Shown here: one piece after another, positions 18,016 to 27,198 of the stretch
Layout: every line of letters starts with the position of its first letter
How positions within the stretch are numbered: position 1 is the first letter of the stretch
NCBI GenBank assembly: GCA_002298335.1
Contig: DBNK01000017.1
Coordinates: 91,438 to 155,437, forward strand
Source of the DNA: Thalassolituus sp. UBA674
GTDB lineage: Bacteria > Pseudomonadota > Gammaproteobacteria > Pseudomonadales > Oceanobacteraceae
Direction: 5' to 3'
Length of the DNA: 64,000 bases
Made by a program: the position numbers and the translations under genes
The notes under the pieces: generated by a model
Databases searched by the model: none
Seen by the model: the letters and a program-made list of their open reading frames with translations, nothing else
Told to the model about the DNA's origin: nothing

Positions 18016-19623
18016 ATGACGCAATTAAAAATTCCGGATCTGGGCGGTGCACACGACGTGGAAGTCATCGAAGTGCTGGTGCACGAAGGTGACAGCGTTG
18101 AGGTTGAGCAGGCCCTGATCGTACTGGAAACCGACAAAGCCTCAATGGAAATCCCGGCGGAAAGTGCGGGTGTGATCGAGAAACTGCTGGTGAAGGTCGG
18201 CGATAAAGTGAATGCCGGCGATGCCATGGCCGAAATCAGTGGTGGTTCGTCTGCAGCCCCCACTGTGACGGAAACCCCGGCAGAGCCAGCCGCCAGTGCA
18301 GAGCCAGAACCAGAGCCTGAAGATGAGAGCACTGCTGCACCGTCCGGTGAAGCAGAGTCCGTCACCATCGAAGTACCTGATCTTGGCGGTGCCAGTGATG
18401 TCGATGTGATTGAAGTGCTGGTGCGCCCCGGCGACAGCGTCGATGCCGAGCAGGGTATTATCGTGCTGGAGACCGACAAGGCCAGTATGGAAATCCCGGC
18501 GGGTAAGGCCGGTACGGTGGAAGAACTGCTGGTCAAACTGGGTGACAAGGTCAGCCAGGGTGATCCTATGGTGAAGTTGCTGGCGCAGGCCACAGGTTCA
18601 GCACCGGTGAAAGCAGTGGCAAAAGCCCCGGAAAAACCCGCCGGGGCGCCAGCTGCTGCCAAAGCACCGGAGAAAAAACCCTCTGCTCCCGCCCCCGCTC
18701 AGTCGGCTATCGCCACTCAGGAAACTCCGGCGTCGAAAATTCACGCCGGTCCGTCCGTGCGCAAACTGGCACGAGAATTCGGCGTCGACCTGTCTCTGGT
18801 CAAACCGTCCGGGCCCAAGAGCCGCATTCTCAAAGACGATGTGCAGGCGTTTGTGAAAGAGCGCATGAACAGCCCGGTGGCCAGTGGTGGCAGTGGTATT
18901 CCTGCCGTGCCCAAAGTCGATTTTGCCAGCTTTGGTCCGGTGACGACCGAGCCACTGAACAACATCAAGCGCGCCACGGCCAAGGCGATGACCATCGCGT
19001 CACTGAATGTGCCGCAGGTCACGCAGTTTGATCAGGTGGATATCACCGATCTGGAAGCCTTCCGCAAAGCGCAGAACGGCAAACAGAAAGACGTGAAATT
19101 CTCCATCGTTCCCTTTGTGATGAAAGCCATGGCACAGGCGATGAAGGTGTACCCGACGTTCAATTCCTCTCTGTCCGAAGATGGTGAGTCACTGATTATG
19201 AAGGGCTACATTCACATCGGCGTGGCGGTTGATACTCCGAAAGGCCTGCTGGTGCCCGTCATCCGTGATGTGGACAAAAAGTCGGTGACTGAAATCGCTC
19301 AGGACCTGGCGGAGAAAGCCGAACTGGCCCGCATCGGCAAGCTGGGTCTGAATGACATGCGCGGTGGCTGTATGTCGTTATCCAGTCTCGGTGGTGTTGG
19401 CGGTACGGCCTTCACGCCGATTGTGAACCCGCCGGATGTGGCGATTCTCGGTCTTTCCAGGGCTGAGATGAAACCCGTCTGGGATGGCAGTAACTTTGTC
19501 CCCCGTCTGATGCTGCCAACCTCATTGTCTTACGACCACCGCGTCATCGACGGCGCTGAAGCCGCGCGTTTCAGCCGCCTGCTGGCGGGCTATCTTGAAG
19601 ACCTGCGCGAACTGCTTATCTGA
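18016..19623 (+). CDS. aceF: Dihydrolipoamide acetyltransferase E2 of PDH
   Basis: 535 residues. Core of the pyruvate dehydrogenase complex, passing acetyl from lipoyl to CoA. Two lipoyl domains (each with DKASMEIP, lipoylated lysine) are separated by Ala/Pro/Glu-rich linkers, followed by an E3-binding domain (SVRKLAREFGVDLSLV) and a catalytic domain ending in SYDHRVIDGAEAARF with the active-site histidine. AAGGAA precedes the ATG at 18016, and in-frame codons further upstream lie inside aceE. E. coli has three lipoyl domains, so this is the two-domain form found in many pseudomonads and marine relatives. Confidence 0.96.
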   Translation: MTQLKIPDLGGAHDVEVIEVLVHEGDSVEVEQALIVLETDKASMEIPAESAGVIEKLLVKVGDKVNAGDAMAEISGGSSAAPTVTETPAEPAASAEPEPEPEDESTAAPSGEAESVTIEVPDLGGASDVDVIEVLVRPGDSVDAEQGIIVLETDKASMEIPAGKAGTVEELLVKLGDKVSQGDPMVKLLAQATGSAPVKAVAKAPEKPAGAPAAAKAPEKKPSAPAPAQSAIATQETPASKIHAGPSVRKLAREFGVDLSLVKPSGPKSRILKDDVQAFVKERMNSPVASGGSGIPAVPKVDFASFGPVTTEPLNNIKRATAKAMTIASLNVPQVTQFDQVDITDLEAFRKAQNGKQKDVKFSIVPFVMKAMAQAMKVYPTFNSSLSEDGESLIMKGYIHIGVAVDTPKGLLVPVIRDVDKKSVTEIAQDLAEKAELARIGKLGLNDMRGGCMSLSSLGGVGGTAFTPIVNPPDVAILGLSRAEMKPVWDGSNFVPRLMLPTSLSYDHRVIDGAEAARFSRLLAGYLEDLRELLI

Positions 19624-19875
19624 TTCTTACCCGGGTTGTACAAAAACTGTACAGACTGCGCCGTGCCGGTTTCCGGTGCGGTGCTATTCTTTCAGAGTGA
19701 ATGTAATTTCTGTGCTCAGGGAAGCTCTGAAAACAGGCACCTGAAATACCCGGAAAGTTTAATACTTAAATATTAATTCTCCGGCTATGTAAATCGTATG
19801 GCATAGGCTAGATTTTATAAGTCGCAATTAGAATACGCCTTAATTGTCGTCTTATGACACTATTCGGAGGTTCCG

Positions 19876-22212
19876 GTGAACATCAAATTCAAGGTGACCC
19901 TGGGGGTCAGTGCGCTAGCCTGTCTCAGTGCGTTAATAACCGGTCTGGTGATTTCGTCTGCGGTTAAAGAAGAAGTGGGCGTTGCACTGGAACATGCCGC
20001 CGAGAAAGAGCTGGTTGCCGTGCGCAACAATACCCGCAGCCATATTGAAGGTCTGTTCCACATGGTGCGGGAACAGGTGATTACGTTCTCTCAGGACCCG
20101 ACCGTCCAAGATGCCATGCGCAACTTCAAAAACGGTTACAACTTTTATACGCGCAATACCCAGGCAGATACCACCAGGCAGCTGGACGAGCTGAAAACTT
20201 ACTACCACAACGAATTTAACAAGAAGTACCAGGATAACAACCCCCATAAGACCATCCAGCCAGAGAATCTCTATTCAGGATTGCACCCGGAAGCCGTTGC
20301 CCTGCAGCACCTCTTCATATACGAGAACCCGAACCCGCTGGGTGAAAAAGATGTCTGGGTTGATGCCGGTAATCAGAGCGATTACGCCTTTACCCATGAA
20401 AAGTTTCACCCGGTGTTCCGGAACTACCTGAAGCATTTTAAATACTACGACATTTTTCTGGTCGATCACCGCACCGGTAATATGGTGTATTCCGTATTTA
20501 AAGAGCTGGATTTCGCCACTTCGCTCACTGAAGGGCCTTACCGTGATTCCGGACTGGCGCAAGCCTTCAGCAAGGCCAAAGACCTTCCGGATGGCGAAGC
20601 CTTTATGACGGATTTTGCTCCTTATACGCCCTCGTACGAAGCACCGGCATCCTTCATAGCGACGCCAATTTATCAACAGGGCCGTCAACTGGGCGTGCTG
20701 ATCTTCCAGATGCCGGTCGACCGTATCAACGCCATCATGTCACATGATCAGGACTGGGAGAGCAGTGGTCTGGGCAAGACCGGGGAGTCTTACCTGGTGG
20801 GTGCTGACCTGACCATGCGCAGCATCAGCCGTCAGATGGCAGAAAATCCTCAGGCTTATCAGGCCAGCCTGGAAGAAGAGGGCGTTGATACGGATATTAT
20901 TGATCACATTATGTCGGTGAACAGTAATATCAATTACCAACCGGTGACGCATGCGGCGGCGGATCTGGGGGTACGCGGTGACACCGGATTCACAGAAATT
21001 ATGACCTACCGGGGTGAACGGGCGCTGGCGGCCTATTCTCCGCTGGACATCAAAGACGTACAGTGGGGGCTGGTTGCTCAGATTGACGCGTCCGAAGCCT
21101 TTGCCCCGGCGGCGGTCATCAACAGAACCATTCTGGAGATCTCGGCCACGGTCATTCTGGGAGCACTGGTTATTTCGTCTCTGGGAGCCTGGTTACTGGC
21201 CGGGCGGATTACCGGGCCCATCCGTAAGCTCAGCCGCATGCTGAAAAACGTGACCGGCAATACGGATCTGACGCTGCGCCTGAACAATAATGCAGCGGAT
21301 GAAACCGGTTCGGCCAGCCGCGCGCTGAATAACATGCTCGAAAGCTTCTCCGGCATTCTGTCATCCATCCGTGAGACATCCGACCGTATGGCCAGCACCG
21401 CCGGACAGATGGCCGCTGCCAATGAACAGAGCCAGCAGAATGTCAGCCGCGGCAACGACGAACTGCATAAGGTCTCCGATTTTCTGGTGACCTCAATGAC
21501 CGAAATGAGCAGTGCCATTACCGAGATCAGTGGCAACTCGGGTGAGGCTGCGGGCAGTGCGAGTCAGGCTCGGGAGTCGTCCGATCAGTGTCTGGACATG
21601 ATGCAGGCGTCTGTGACTTCACTGAACCAGTTAACCGAGTGCATCCGTAATTCGTCGGAAGTGATTCACCGTCTGGATGCCGGCAGCCAGGATATTGTGC
21701 AGGTGCTGGAAGTGATCAGCAGTATTGCCGAGCAGACTAACCTGCTGGCCCTGAACGCGGCCATTGAAGCGGCCCGGGCGGGAGAACAGGGGCGTGGCTT
21801 TGCTGTGGTGGCAGATGAAGTACGCTCACTGGCGCAGCGTACCCAGCAGTCTACCGCCGGTATTCAGGAGATCATTACCCAATTCCGTACTGGCACCCAG
21901 CAGGCTGTGGAACATATGGAGCGCAGTCAGACGGAAGTGGCCAACACCGTGGAGCTGACGGGTAAAACCCGTGAAGGGCTGAAGGCGATTGCTGAGCAGT
22001 CAGACCGCATTGCCCGGGTTGTTGAGGATGTAGCGGGCGCCACCCGTGATCAGGAGAAAGTGGCGCAGGAAGTCAGCCGTCATGCGGCCATGATCAACGA
22101 CATGCTGAGCAGCACCATCGAGGCCATGACTCAGTCGTCCAACGTCAGCGACGAGTTGCAGCAGATGTCGAAACACCTGAAAGACGAAGCCAGCAAATAC
22201 CGGGTTTCCTGA
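19876..22212 (+). CDS. Methyl-accepting chemotaxis protein with double-Cache-type sensor
   Basis: 778 residues. Inner-membrane chemoreceptor. Membrane helix at about 7-28, a periplasmic sensor of nearly 390 residues (size and aromatic-rich pattern suggest a dCache-like fold, judged by eye), a second helix near 420 (VILGALVISSLGAWLLAG), a HAMP segment, then a signalling domain with the hairpin tip NLLALNAAIEAARAGEQGRG. The start is GTG with CGGAGG five bases upstream. It is a single-gene unit in a 250-base AT-rich promoter gap after aceF. The ligand is unknown. Confidence 0.92.
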   Translation: MNIKFKVTLGVSALACLSALITGLVISSAVKEEVGVALEHAAEKELVAVRNNTRSHIEGLFHMVREQVITFSQDPTVQDAMRNFKNGYNFYTRNTQADTTRQLDELKTYYHNEFNKKYQDNNPHKTIQPENLYSGLHPEAVALQHLFIYENPNPLGEKDVWVDAGNQSDYAFTHEKFHPVFRNYLKHFKYYDIFLVDHRTGNMVYSVFKELDFATSLTEGPYRDSGLAQAFSKAKDLPDGEAFMTDFAPYTPSYEAPASFIATPIYQQGRQLGVLIFQMPVDRINAIMSHDQDWESSGLGKTGESYLVGADLTMRSISRQMAENPQAYQASLEEEGVDTDIIDHIMSVNSNINYQPVTHAAADLGVRGDTGFTEIMTYRGERALAAYSPLDIKDVQWGLVAQIDASEAFAPAAVINRTILEISATVILGALVISSLGAWLLAGRITGPIRKLSRMLKNVTGNTDLTLRLNNNAADETGSASRALNNMLESFSGILSSIRETSDRMASTAGQMAAANEQSQQNVSRGNDELHKVSDFLVTSMTEMSSAITEISGNSGEAAGSASQARESSDQCLDMMQASVTSLNQLTECIRNSSEVIHRLDAGSQDIVQVLEVISSIAEQTNLLALNAAIEAARAGEQGRGFAVVADEVRSLAQRTQQSTAGIQEIITQFRTGTQQAVEHMERSQTEVANTVELTGKTREGLKAIAEQSDRIARVVEDVAGATRDQEKVAQEVSRHAAMINDMLSSTIEAMTQSSNVSDELQQMSKHLKDEASKYRVS

Positions 22213-22221
22213 GAACCCGGC

Positions 22222-22554
22222 TTACTCATCCGGCCAGAAGCGGCGGCTCAGCAAGCGACCACCGTCACTGATGGCCACGCCTTCTTCCTGCAGCCGTGCA
22301 CGTTGTCGTTCAAAGGCCGGGCTCTCTGGCGGAAACGACAGCTTGCCGCTTGCCCCCATCACCCGGTACCAGGGCAGGCGCGATCCCTGCGGCAGTTGTG
22401 ACAGCTGCCTGCCCACCCAGCGTGCCCGCCCGGGCAGACCGGCCAGCGCCGCAAGGCGACCATAACTGGTCACCTGGCCACAGGGTATGGCGGCGAGCGC
22501 CAGCCACAGCCGTTCTTCGGCGGTCGGTTGCTGCGCAGCGCGGGTTTCCGGCAT
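22222..22554 (-). CDS. Alkyltransferase-like protein (MGMT family, no active cysteine)
   Basis: 110 residues with the DNA-binding C-domain fold of O6-methylguanine methyltransferase (IPCGQVTSYGRLAALAG, ARWVGRQLS). The acceptor motif PCHR is replaced by PWYR, so the cysteine is missing. Such ATL proteins bind O6-alkylguanine and hand it to nucleotide excision repair rather than reversing it. It starts six bases after the stop of the upstream monooxygenase, so it is probably co-transcribed. In-frame codons further upstream lie inside that gene. There is only a weak ribosome site, suggesting translational coupling. Confidence 0.85.
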   Translation of the reverse strand: MPETRAAQQPTAEERLWLALAAIPCGQVTSYGRLAALAGLPGRARWVGRQLSQLPQGSRLPWYRVMGASGKLSFPPESPAFERQRARLQEEGVAISDGGRLLSRRFWPDE

Positions 22555-22559
22555 GACGC

Positions 22560-24005
22560 TTACTTGTCGTAAGTCAGCTCTTTGGCACCGAAGCTGCTCA
22601 GCTTCATCGACAGCCAGTCTTTGACATAGCTCTGATTCAGCTTCCATGGGCCTTCTTCACCCTGCAGCGGCAGCTGGTCACGGGCACGGCTGACGTAACC
22701 TGAGCTGAGGTCGAGGAAAGATTTCTTCGCCATGGCCGGGTTGTCGTTTACCGGTATCACTGACTTATAGCCTTTTTTGTCCATGTATTTGATCAGACCG
22801 CAGAAGTACTCGGCAATCAGGTCGGCTTTCAGCGTCCAGGAGGCGTTGGTATAGCCAAAGATCATGGCCGCATTCGGAATGCCTTCAAACATCACGCCGC
22901 GGTAACTCATCTTATCTGTGATATCGAACGGCTGACCGTCGATGGTGATGTTCACCTTGCCAAGCAGCTGAATGTTCAGGCCGGTAGCGGTGATGATGAT
23001 GTCGGCTTCGAGTACTTCGCCGGACTTCAGCAGAATGCCGTTTTCAACAAAACGGTCGATGTGGTCGGTGACGACTTCAGCTTTACCCTTGCGGATGGAC
23101 TTGTACAGGTCACCGTTCGGTACCACGCACAGACGCTCATCCCATGGGTTGTACTTAGGCGTGAAGTGCGTCATGTCAAAACCTTCCGGCAGGAACTTGC
23201 GGTTCAGGTGGAAGATCATGCTGCGCGCTTTGGCCGGGAAACGACGGCAGTAATTGAAGAAGGTGTAGGTCAGGAAAAGGTTACGCATGCGTACCAGGGT
23301 GTACACCACTTTTTCTGGCAGGAACTTGCGCAGACCAATGGCGACATGGTCTTCCAGCGGCATCGGAATAATGTAGGTCGGCGAACGCTGCAGCATAGTG
23401 ATTTTGCTGACCTCTTTGGCCATGGATGGAATCAGGGTGACGGCCGTTGCGCCGGAACCGATGACCACAACCTTCTTGTCTTTGTAGTCCAGACCTTCCG
23501 GCCAGTGCTGCGGGTGAACCAGAGTGCCTTTGAAATCATCCCGGCCTTCAAAATGCGGGGTGAAGCCTTCGTCGTAATTGTAGTAACCGGTGCAGCCAAC
23601 CATGTAGCTGGAAGTGAAGGTACGCAGTTCACCATTCACCTCTGCGGTGACCTGCCACAGCGACGACTCACTGTCCCAGTTGGCGGATTTCACCTTATGG
23701 TTAAAGCGGATTTTGTCCGTGACATTGTGTTCTGCTGCGGCGTCGGTGATGTACTGACGGATGTCGCTGCCATCGGCAATGCCGTTGCTTTTTTTCCAGG
23801 GTTTGAACTTGTAGCCCAGAGTGAACATGTCCGAGTCGGAACGGATGCCCGGGTAACGGAACAGATCCCAGGTACCGCCCATGGCGGCACGGCCTTCGAG
23901 AATAGCGAAGGTCTTGCCGGGACATTCCCGTGTCACATGGCAGGCCATACCGATACCGGATAAACCGGCCCCAACGATCAGAATGTCAAAATGTTCGGTC
24001 GACAT
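22560..24005 (-). CDS. FAD monooxygenase, Baeyer-Villiger/AlmA-like
   Basis: 481 residues. NADPH-dependent flavin monooxygenase. FAD-binding GAGLSGIG at the N-terminus, GGTWDLFRYPGIRSDSD, the Baeyer-Villiger fingerprint FxGxxxHxxxWP (FKGTLVHPQHWP), and an NADPH-binding VVVIGSGATA. It resembles EthA and the AlmA proteins linked to long-chain alkane oxidation in marine oil degraders. The substrate cannot be told from sequence. The gene stands before the ATL gene on the same strand. About 230 bases without a gene separate its start from fxsA. Confidence 0.88.
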   Translation of the reverse strand: MSTEHFDILIVGAGLSGIGMACHVTRECPGKTFAILEGRAAMGGTWDLFRYPGIRSDSDMFTLGYKFKPWKKSNGIADGSDIRQYITDAAAEHNVTDKIRFNHKVKSANWDSESSLWQVTAEVNGELRTFTSSYMVGCTGYYNYDEGFTPHFEGRDDFKGTLVHPQHWPEGLDYKDKKVVVIGSGATAVTLIPSMAKEVSKITMLQRSPTYIIPMPLEDHVAIGLRKFLPEKVVYTLVRMRNLFLTYTFFNYCRRFPAKARSMIFHLNRKFLPEGFDMTHFTPKYNPWDERLCVVPNGDLYKSIRKGKAEVVTDHIDRFVENGILLKSGEVLEADIIITATGLNIQLLGKVNITIDGQPFDITDKMSYRGVMFEGIPNAAMIFGYTNASWTLKADLIAEYFCGLIKYMDKKGYKSVIPVNDNPAMAKKSFLDLSSGYVSRARDQLPLQGEEGPWKLNQSYVKDWLSMKLSSFGAKELTYDK

Positions 24006-24232
24006 GAGTTCCCCTTTCCGACGTCTTTATAGTTCCTGTTTACAGCCCTGTGTTCTGCTGGCAGAACAGGCCCGGGCACAGGCTGGATAATGTCCGGCTG
24101 CACGGGCAATGAAACGTATGCCGCTGCAGGCGGTCTGTAGTCTGACGGCTGCGAACGGTCTAATCAAGCGCCAGCCCTTGCATCTCGTTGATGAGACCCC
24201 ATATACACCTGATATTCTCGTGCGGAGTGTCC

Positions 24233-24727
24233 ATGCCTTTATTCATTCTCTTTGTCATTATTCCTGTCATCGAAATCACTGTGCTGATCAAAGTGGGCGG
24301 CTTTCTTGGCCTGTTTCCCACCATTGGCCTGATCCTGCTGACCGCCATGATCGGCGTGACTCTGCTGCGGGTTCAGGGGCTCAGTACCCTGATGCGCGCC
24401 AGTGAAAGCATGCAGCGCGGCGGACTGCCCGCCAAAGAAATGGCCGAAGGTTTCCTGCTGGCACTGGCCGGGGCCCTGTTGCTGACCCCGGGATTTGTGA
24501 CCGACACGTTCGGCTTTCTGCTGCTGACCCCGGGCATCCGCAGTCAGCTGGCGACCAAAATCCTCAGGCTGGCGTTGCAGAAGGGCACCATCGTTGGTGG
24601 CAGCATGGGTGGGATGAATATGGGCCGCGGCCCGTTTGAGCCCGGAGAGGGCGATGATCAGCGCCCCGGGCCGGAGCGTCGTGGCCCCGGCGATGTGATC
24701 GAAGGTGAGTACCGCCGCGAAGACTGA
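24233..24727 (+). CDS. fxsA: FxsA family membrane protein
   Basis: 164 residues. Small cytoplasmic-membrane protein; in E. coli FxsA overproduction relieves exclusion of phage T7 by the F plasmid, otherwise its role is unclear. N-terminal membrane segments (LFILFVIIPVIEITVLIKVG, LFPTIGLILLTAMIG), the family GFLLALAGALLLTPGFVTD motif, and a hydrophilic Gly/Pro-rich tail. CGGAG precedes the ATG at 24233. It stands upstream of groESL, a common arrangement in gammaproteobacteria, though separated by the heat-shock promoter. Confidence 0.92.
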   Translation: MPLFILFVIIPVIEITVLIKVGGFLGLFPTIGLILLTAMIGVTLLRVQGLSTLMRASESMQRGGLPAKEMAEGFLLALAGALLLTPGFVTDTFGFLLLTPGIRSQLATKILRLALQKGTIVGGSMGGMNMGRGPFEPGEGDDQRPGPERRGPGDVIEGEYRRED

Positions 24728-24756
24728 ATTGCTTCAAAAAATTTTTCCGGGCGGGT

Positions 24757-24784
24757 GTTGAAATCTGGTGGCAGCCCCCCATAA
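24757..24784 (+). promoter_or_regulatory. Sigma32 (RpoH) promoter of groESL
   Basis: -35 GTTGAA (24757-24762) and -10 CCCCATAA (24777-24784), 14-base spacer, about 100 bases before groES. Close match to the CTTGAA/CCCCATNT heat-shock consensus. No CIRCE dyad is present. Confidence 0.8.
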
Positions 24785-24887
24785 ACAGAACTGCATTGCC
24801 TGACGCCACTTTCATCTGCACAGATTCTGAAAGCGAGGCGGGGCCTTTAACCTGAAACAAGTGCTTACTTATCGGAGAGAGCTTGAA

Positions 24888-25181
24888 ATGAAAATCCGTC
24901 CTTTACACGATCGCGTCGTAGTCCGTCGCAAGGAAGAAGAGCAGACCACAGCAGGTGGCATCCTGCTGCCGGGTTCCGCGGCTGAAAAACCGAATCAGGG
25001 CGAAGTGGTAGCCGTCGGTACTGGTAAGGTTCTGGATAACGGTGATGTGAAAGCCGTTGCAGTCAGCGTTGGCGATACCGTTATCTTCGGCAAGTACTCC
25101 GGCTCTAACACCATCAAACTGGGTGGTGAGGAACTGCTGATCCTGAACGAAAGCGAAATTTACGGCGTTCTGGAAGACTGA
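24888..25181 (+). CDS. groES: Co-chaperonin GroES
   Basis: 97 residues. Heptameric lid of the GroEL chaperonin. The opening KIRPLHDRVVVRR, the mobile loop region TAGGILLPGSAAEKPNQGEV, and the closing LGGEELLILNESEIYGVLE are standard. GGAGAG precedes the ATG at 24888. groEL follows after 49 bases in the same operon. Confidence 0.97.
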   Translation: MKIRPLHDRVVVRRKEEEQTTAGGILLPGSAAEKPNQGEVVAVGTGKVLDNGDVKAVAVSVGDTVIFGKYSGSNTIKLGGEELLILNESEIYGVLED

Positions 25182-25230
25182 TTCACCCGTCTTCCCCTGT
25201 GCTAACTAACGAATTCAAAAGGTAAACATC

Positions 25231-26865
25231 ATGGCTGCTAAAGAAGTTAAATTCGGTAATGACGCCCGCACCAAAATGCTGGCGGGTGTAAACATTCTGG
25301 CTAACGCCGTTAAGGTAACCCTGGGCCCGAAAGGCCGTAACGTGGTTCTGGAAAAATCCTTCGGTGGTCCGGCCATCACCAAAGACGGTGTGTCTGTAGC
25401 GAAGGAAATCGAACTGGAAGACAAGTTCGAGAACATGGGCGCCCAGATGGTCAAAGAAGTGGCCTCTCAGGCCAACGATCAGGCTGGTGACGGTACTACC
25501 ACGGCAACCGTTCTGGCGCAGGCCATTGTTAACGAAGGTCTGAAAGCCGTTGCTGCTGGCATGAACCCGATGGACCTGAAGCGCGGTATCGACAAAGCCA
25601 CTGCGGCCGTTGTTGAAGCACTGAAAGAACAGGCCAGACCGTGTGAAGACGGCAAGTCGATCGCTCAGGTCGGTACCATCTCCGCCAACTCGGATGAAAC
25701 CGTCGGTAAGATCATCGCCGAAGCGATGGAAAAAGTCGGTAAAGAAGGCGTGATCACCGTTGAAGAAGGCAAAGGCCTGGAAGACGAACTGGAAGTGGTT
25801 GAAGGTATGCAGTTCGACCGTGGCTTCCTGTCACCTTACTTCATCAACAACCAGGAAAAAATGGTTGCTGAACTCGAACATCCGCTGATTCTGCTGGTTG
25901 AGAAGAAAGTCGATAACCTGCAGGAGCTGATTCCGGTTCTGGAAAATGTGGCCAAATCCGGCCGTCCACTGCTGATCGTTGCGGAAGACGTGGAAGGCCA
26001 GGCTCTGGCGACTCTGGTGGTGAACAACCTGCGCGGTACCTTCAAAGTGGCTGCGGTTAAAGCCCCGGGCTTCGGTGACCGTCGTAAAGCCATGCTGCAG
26101 GACATCGCTGTTCTGACCGGTGGTAAAGTGATTTCTGAAGAAGTGGGTATGTCTCTGGAGACCGCTACTCTGGATATGCTGGGTACTGCCAAGCGCGTGG
26201 TCATCAGCAAAGAAAACACCGTGATCGTTGACGGTGCCGGTTCTGCAGATGACGTGAAAGTCCGCGTTGAACAGATCCGCGCTGAAATGGCAGCGTCTAC
26301 TTCAGACTACGACAAAGAAAAACTGCAGGAACGTGTGGCCAAGCTGGCTGGCGGTGTTGCTGTGATCAAAGTCGGTGCCGGTTCTGAAGTGGAAATGAAA
26401 GAGAAGAAAGACCGCGTTGACGACGCTCTGCACGCGACCCGTGCTGCAGTAGAAGAAGGTGTGGTTGCCGGTGGTGGTGTTGCTCTGGTACGTGCCCTGA
26501 CTCAGGTGAACGTCGTGGGTGACAACGAAGACCAGAACGTCGGTATTGCCCTGGCACTGCGTGCCATGGAAGCACCGATCCGTCAGATCGCTGGCAACGC
26601 CGGTGCTGAAGGTTCAGTGGTTGTCGACAAAGTGAAAGCAGGCACTGGTGCCTTCGGTTTCAACGCCTCTACCGGTGAATACGGCGACATGCTGGAAATG
26701 GGTATTCTTGACCCGGCCAAAGTGACCCGTTCTTCCCTGCAGGCGGCTGCGTCTGTGGCTGGTCTGATGATCACCACCGAAGCCATGGTTGCTGAGATTC
26801 CGAAGGACGACGCGCCAGCGATGCCGGATATGGGTGGAATGGGCGGTATGGGCGGCATGATGTAA
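25231..26865 (+). CDS. groEL: Chaperonin GroEL
   Basis: 544 residues. ATP-driven folding chamber. Start MAAKEVKFGNDAR, the nucleotide-binding LGPKGRNVVLEKSFG and DGTTTATVLAQAI, and the Gly-Gly-Met tail (GGMGGMGGMM) are all present and the length is normal. AAAGG precedes the ATG. It is expressed with groES from the sigma32 promoter at 24757. The 3' side carries a divergent copy of the structured repeat and a strong terminator. Confidence 0.98.
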   Translation: MAAKEVKFGNDARTKMLAGVNILANAVKVTLGPKGRNVVLEKSFGGPAITKDGVSVAKEIELEDKFENMGAQMVKEVASQANDQAGDGTTTATVLAQAIVNEGLKAVAAGMNPMDLKRGIDKATAAVVEALKEQARPCEDGKSIAQVGTISANSDETVGKIIAEAMEKVGKEGVITVEEGKGLEDELEVVEGMQFDRGFLSPYFINNQEKMVAELEHPLILLVEKKVDNLQELIPVLENVAKSGRPLLIVAEDVEGQALATLVVNNLRGTFKVAAVKAPGFGDRRKAMLQDIAVLTGGKVISEEVGMSLETATLDMLGTAKRVVISKENTVIVDGAGSADDVKVRVEQIRAEMAASTSDYDKEKLQERVAKLAGGVAVIKVGAGSEVEMKEKKDRVDDALHATRAAVEEGVVAGGGVALVRALTQVNVVGDNEDQNVGIALALRAMEAPIRQIAGNAGAEGSVVVDKVKAGTGAFGFNASTGEYGDMLEMGILDPAKVTRSSLQAAASVAGLMITTEAMVAEIPKDDAPAMPDMGGMGGMGGMM

Positions 26866-26874
26866 AAATCTGTG

Positions 26875-26963
26875 CCTGAGGTTGGCTGGCCTTTGTTGTG
26901 TCTCGCTCGTTTGGATGTACCAAACGTCGCTTAACACGCCGCGGTCAGCCTGCCCTCAGAACA
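26875..26963 (+). repeat. Divergent 3' structured repeat after groEL
   Basis: Irregular outer stem (CTGAGG...CCTCAG) around a perfect GTTTGG-ATGTA-CCAAAC hairpin. GCTC stands before and GTCGCTT after the inner stem, paralleling GCTC-stem-CTCCGCTT in the copies after oadB and fadA. It lies directly between stop codon and terminator. Confidence 0.5.
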
Positions 26964-27013
26964 CAGATTTTGCGCCGTTGTCCGAGATGTGTTCGGACAC
27001 AGCTTATTGATCG

Positions 27014-27042
27014 AAAGCGACCTTAGGGTCGCTTTTTTTTTT
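27014..27042 (+). terminator. Terminator of groESL
   Basis: AAGCGACC-TTAG-GGTCGCTT stem followed by a run of about ten T. A second hairpin, TGTCCGA/TCGGACA, precedes it. Confidence 0.92.
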
Positions 27043-27059
27043 GCTGAAAAACAGGATGG

Positions 27060-27080
27060 TAGGGTGCACACTGTGCACCA
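27060..27080. repeat. Single palindrome of the TAGGGTGC family
   Basis: TAGGGTGCACACTGTGCACC contains a perfect 17-bp dyad. It is the same family as the paired palindromes at 51165-51640. Confidence 0.65.
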
Positions 27081-27198
27081 TAAATGAATTACACAGTATG
27101 TTCCGGGCTGAAGATCAGTCTGGCATGCCAACCTGAAGCCGGGCCTGAAAGTCCGGGAATAAAAGCCATTCTGGGTGTCTGCGGCAGAGGGAAAATGT

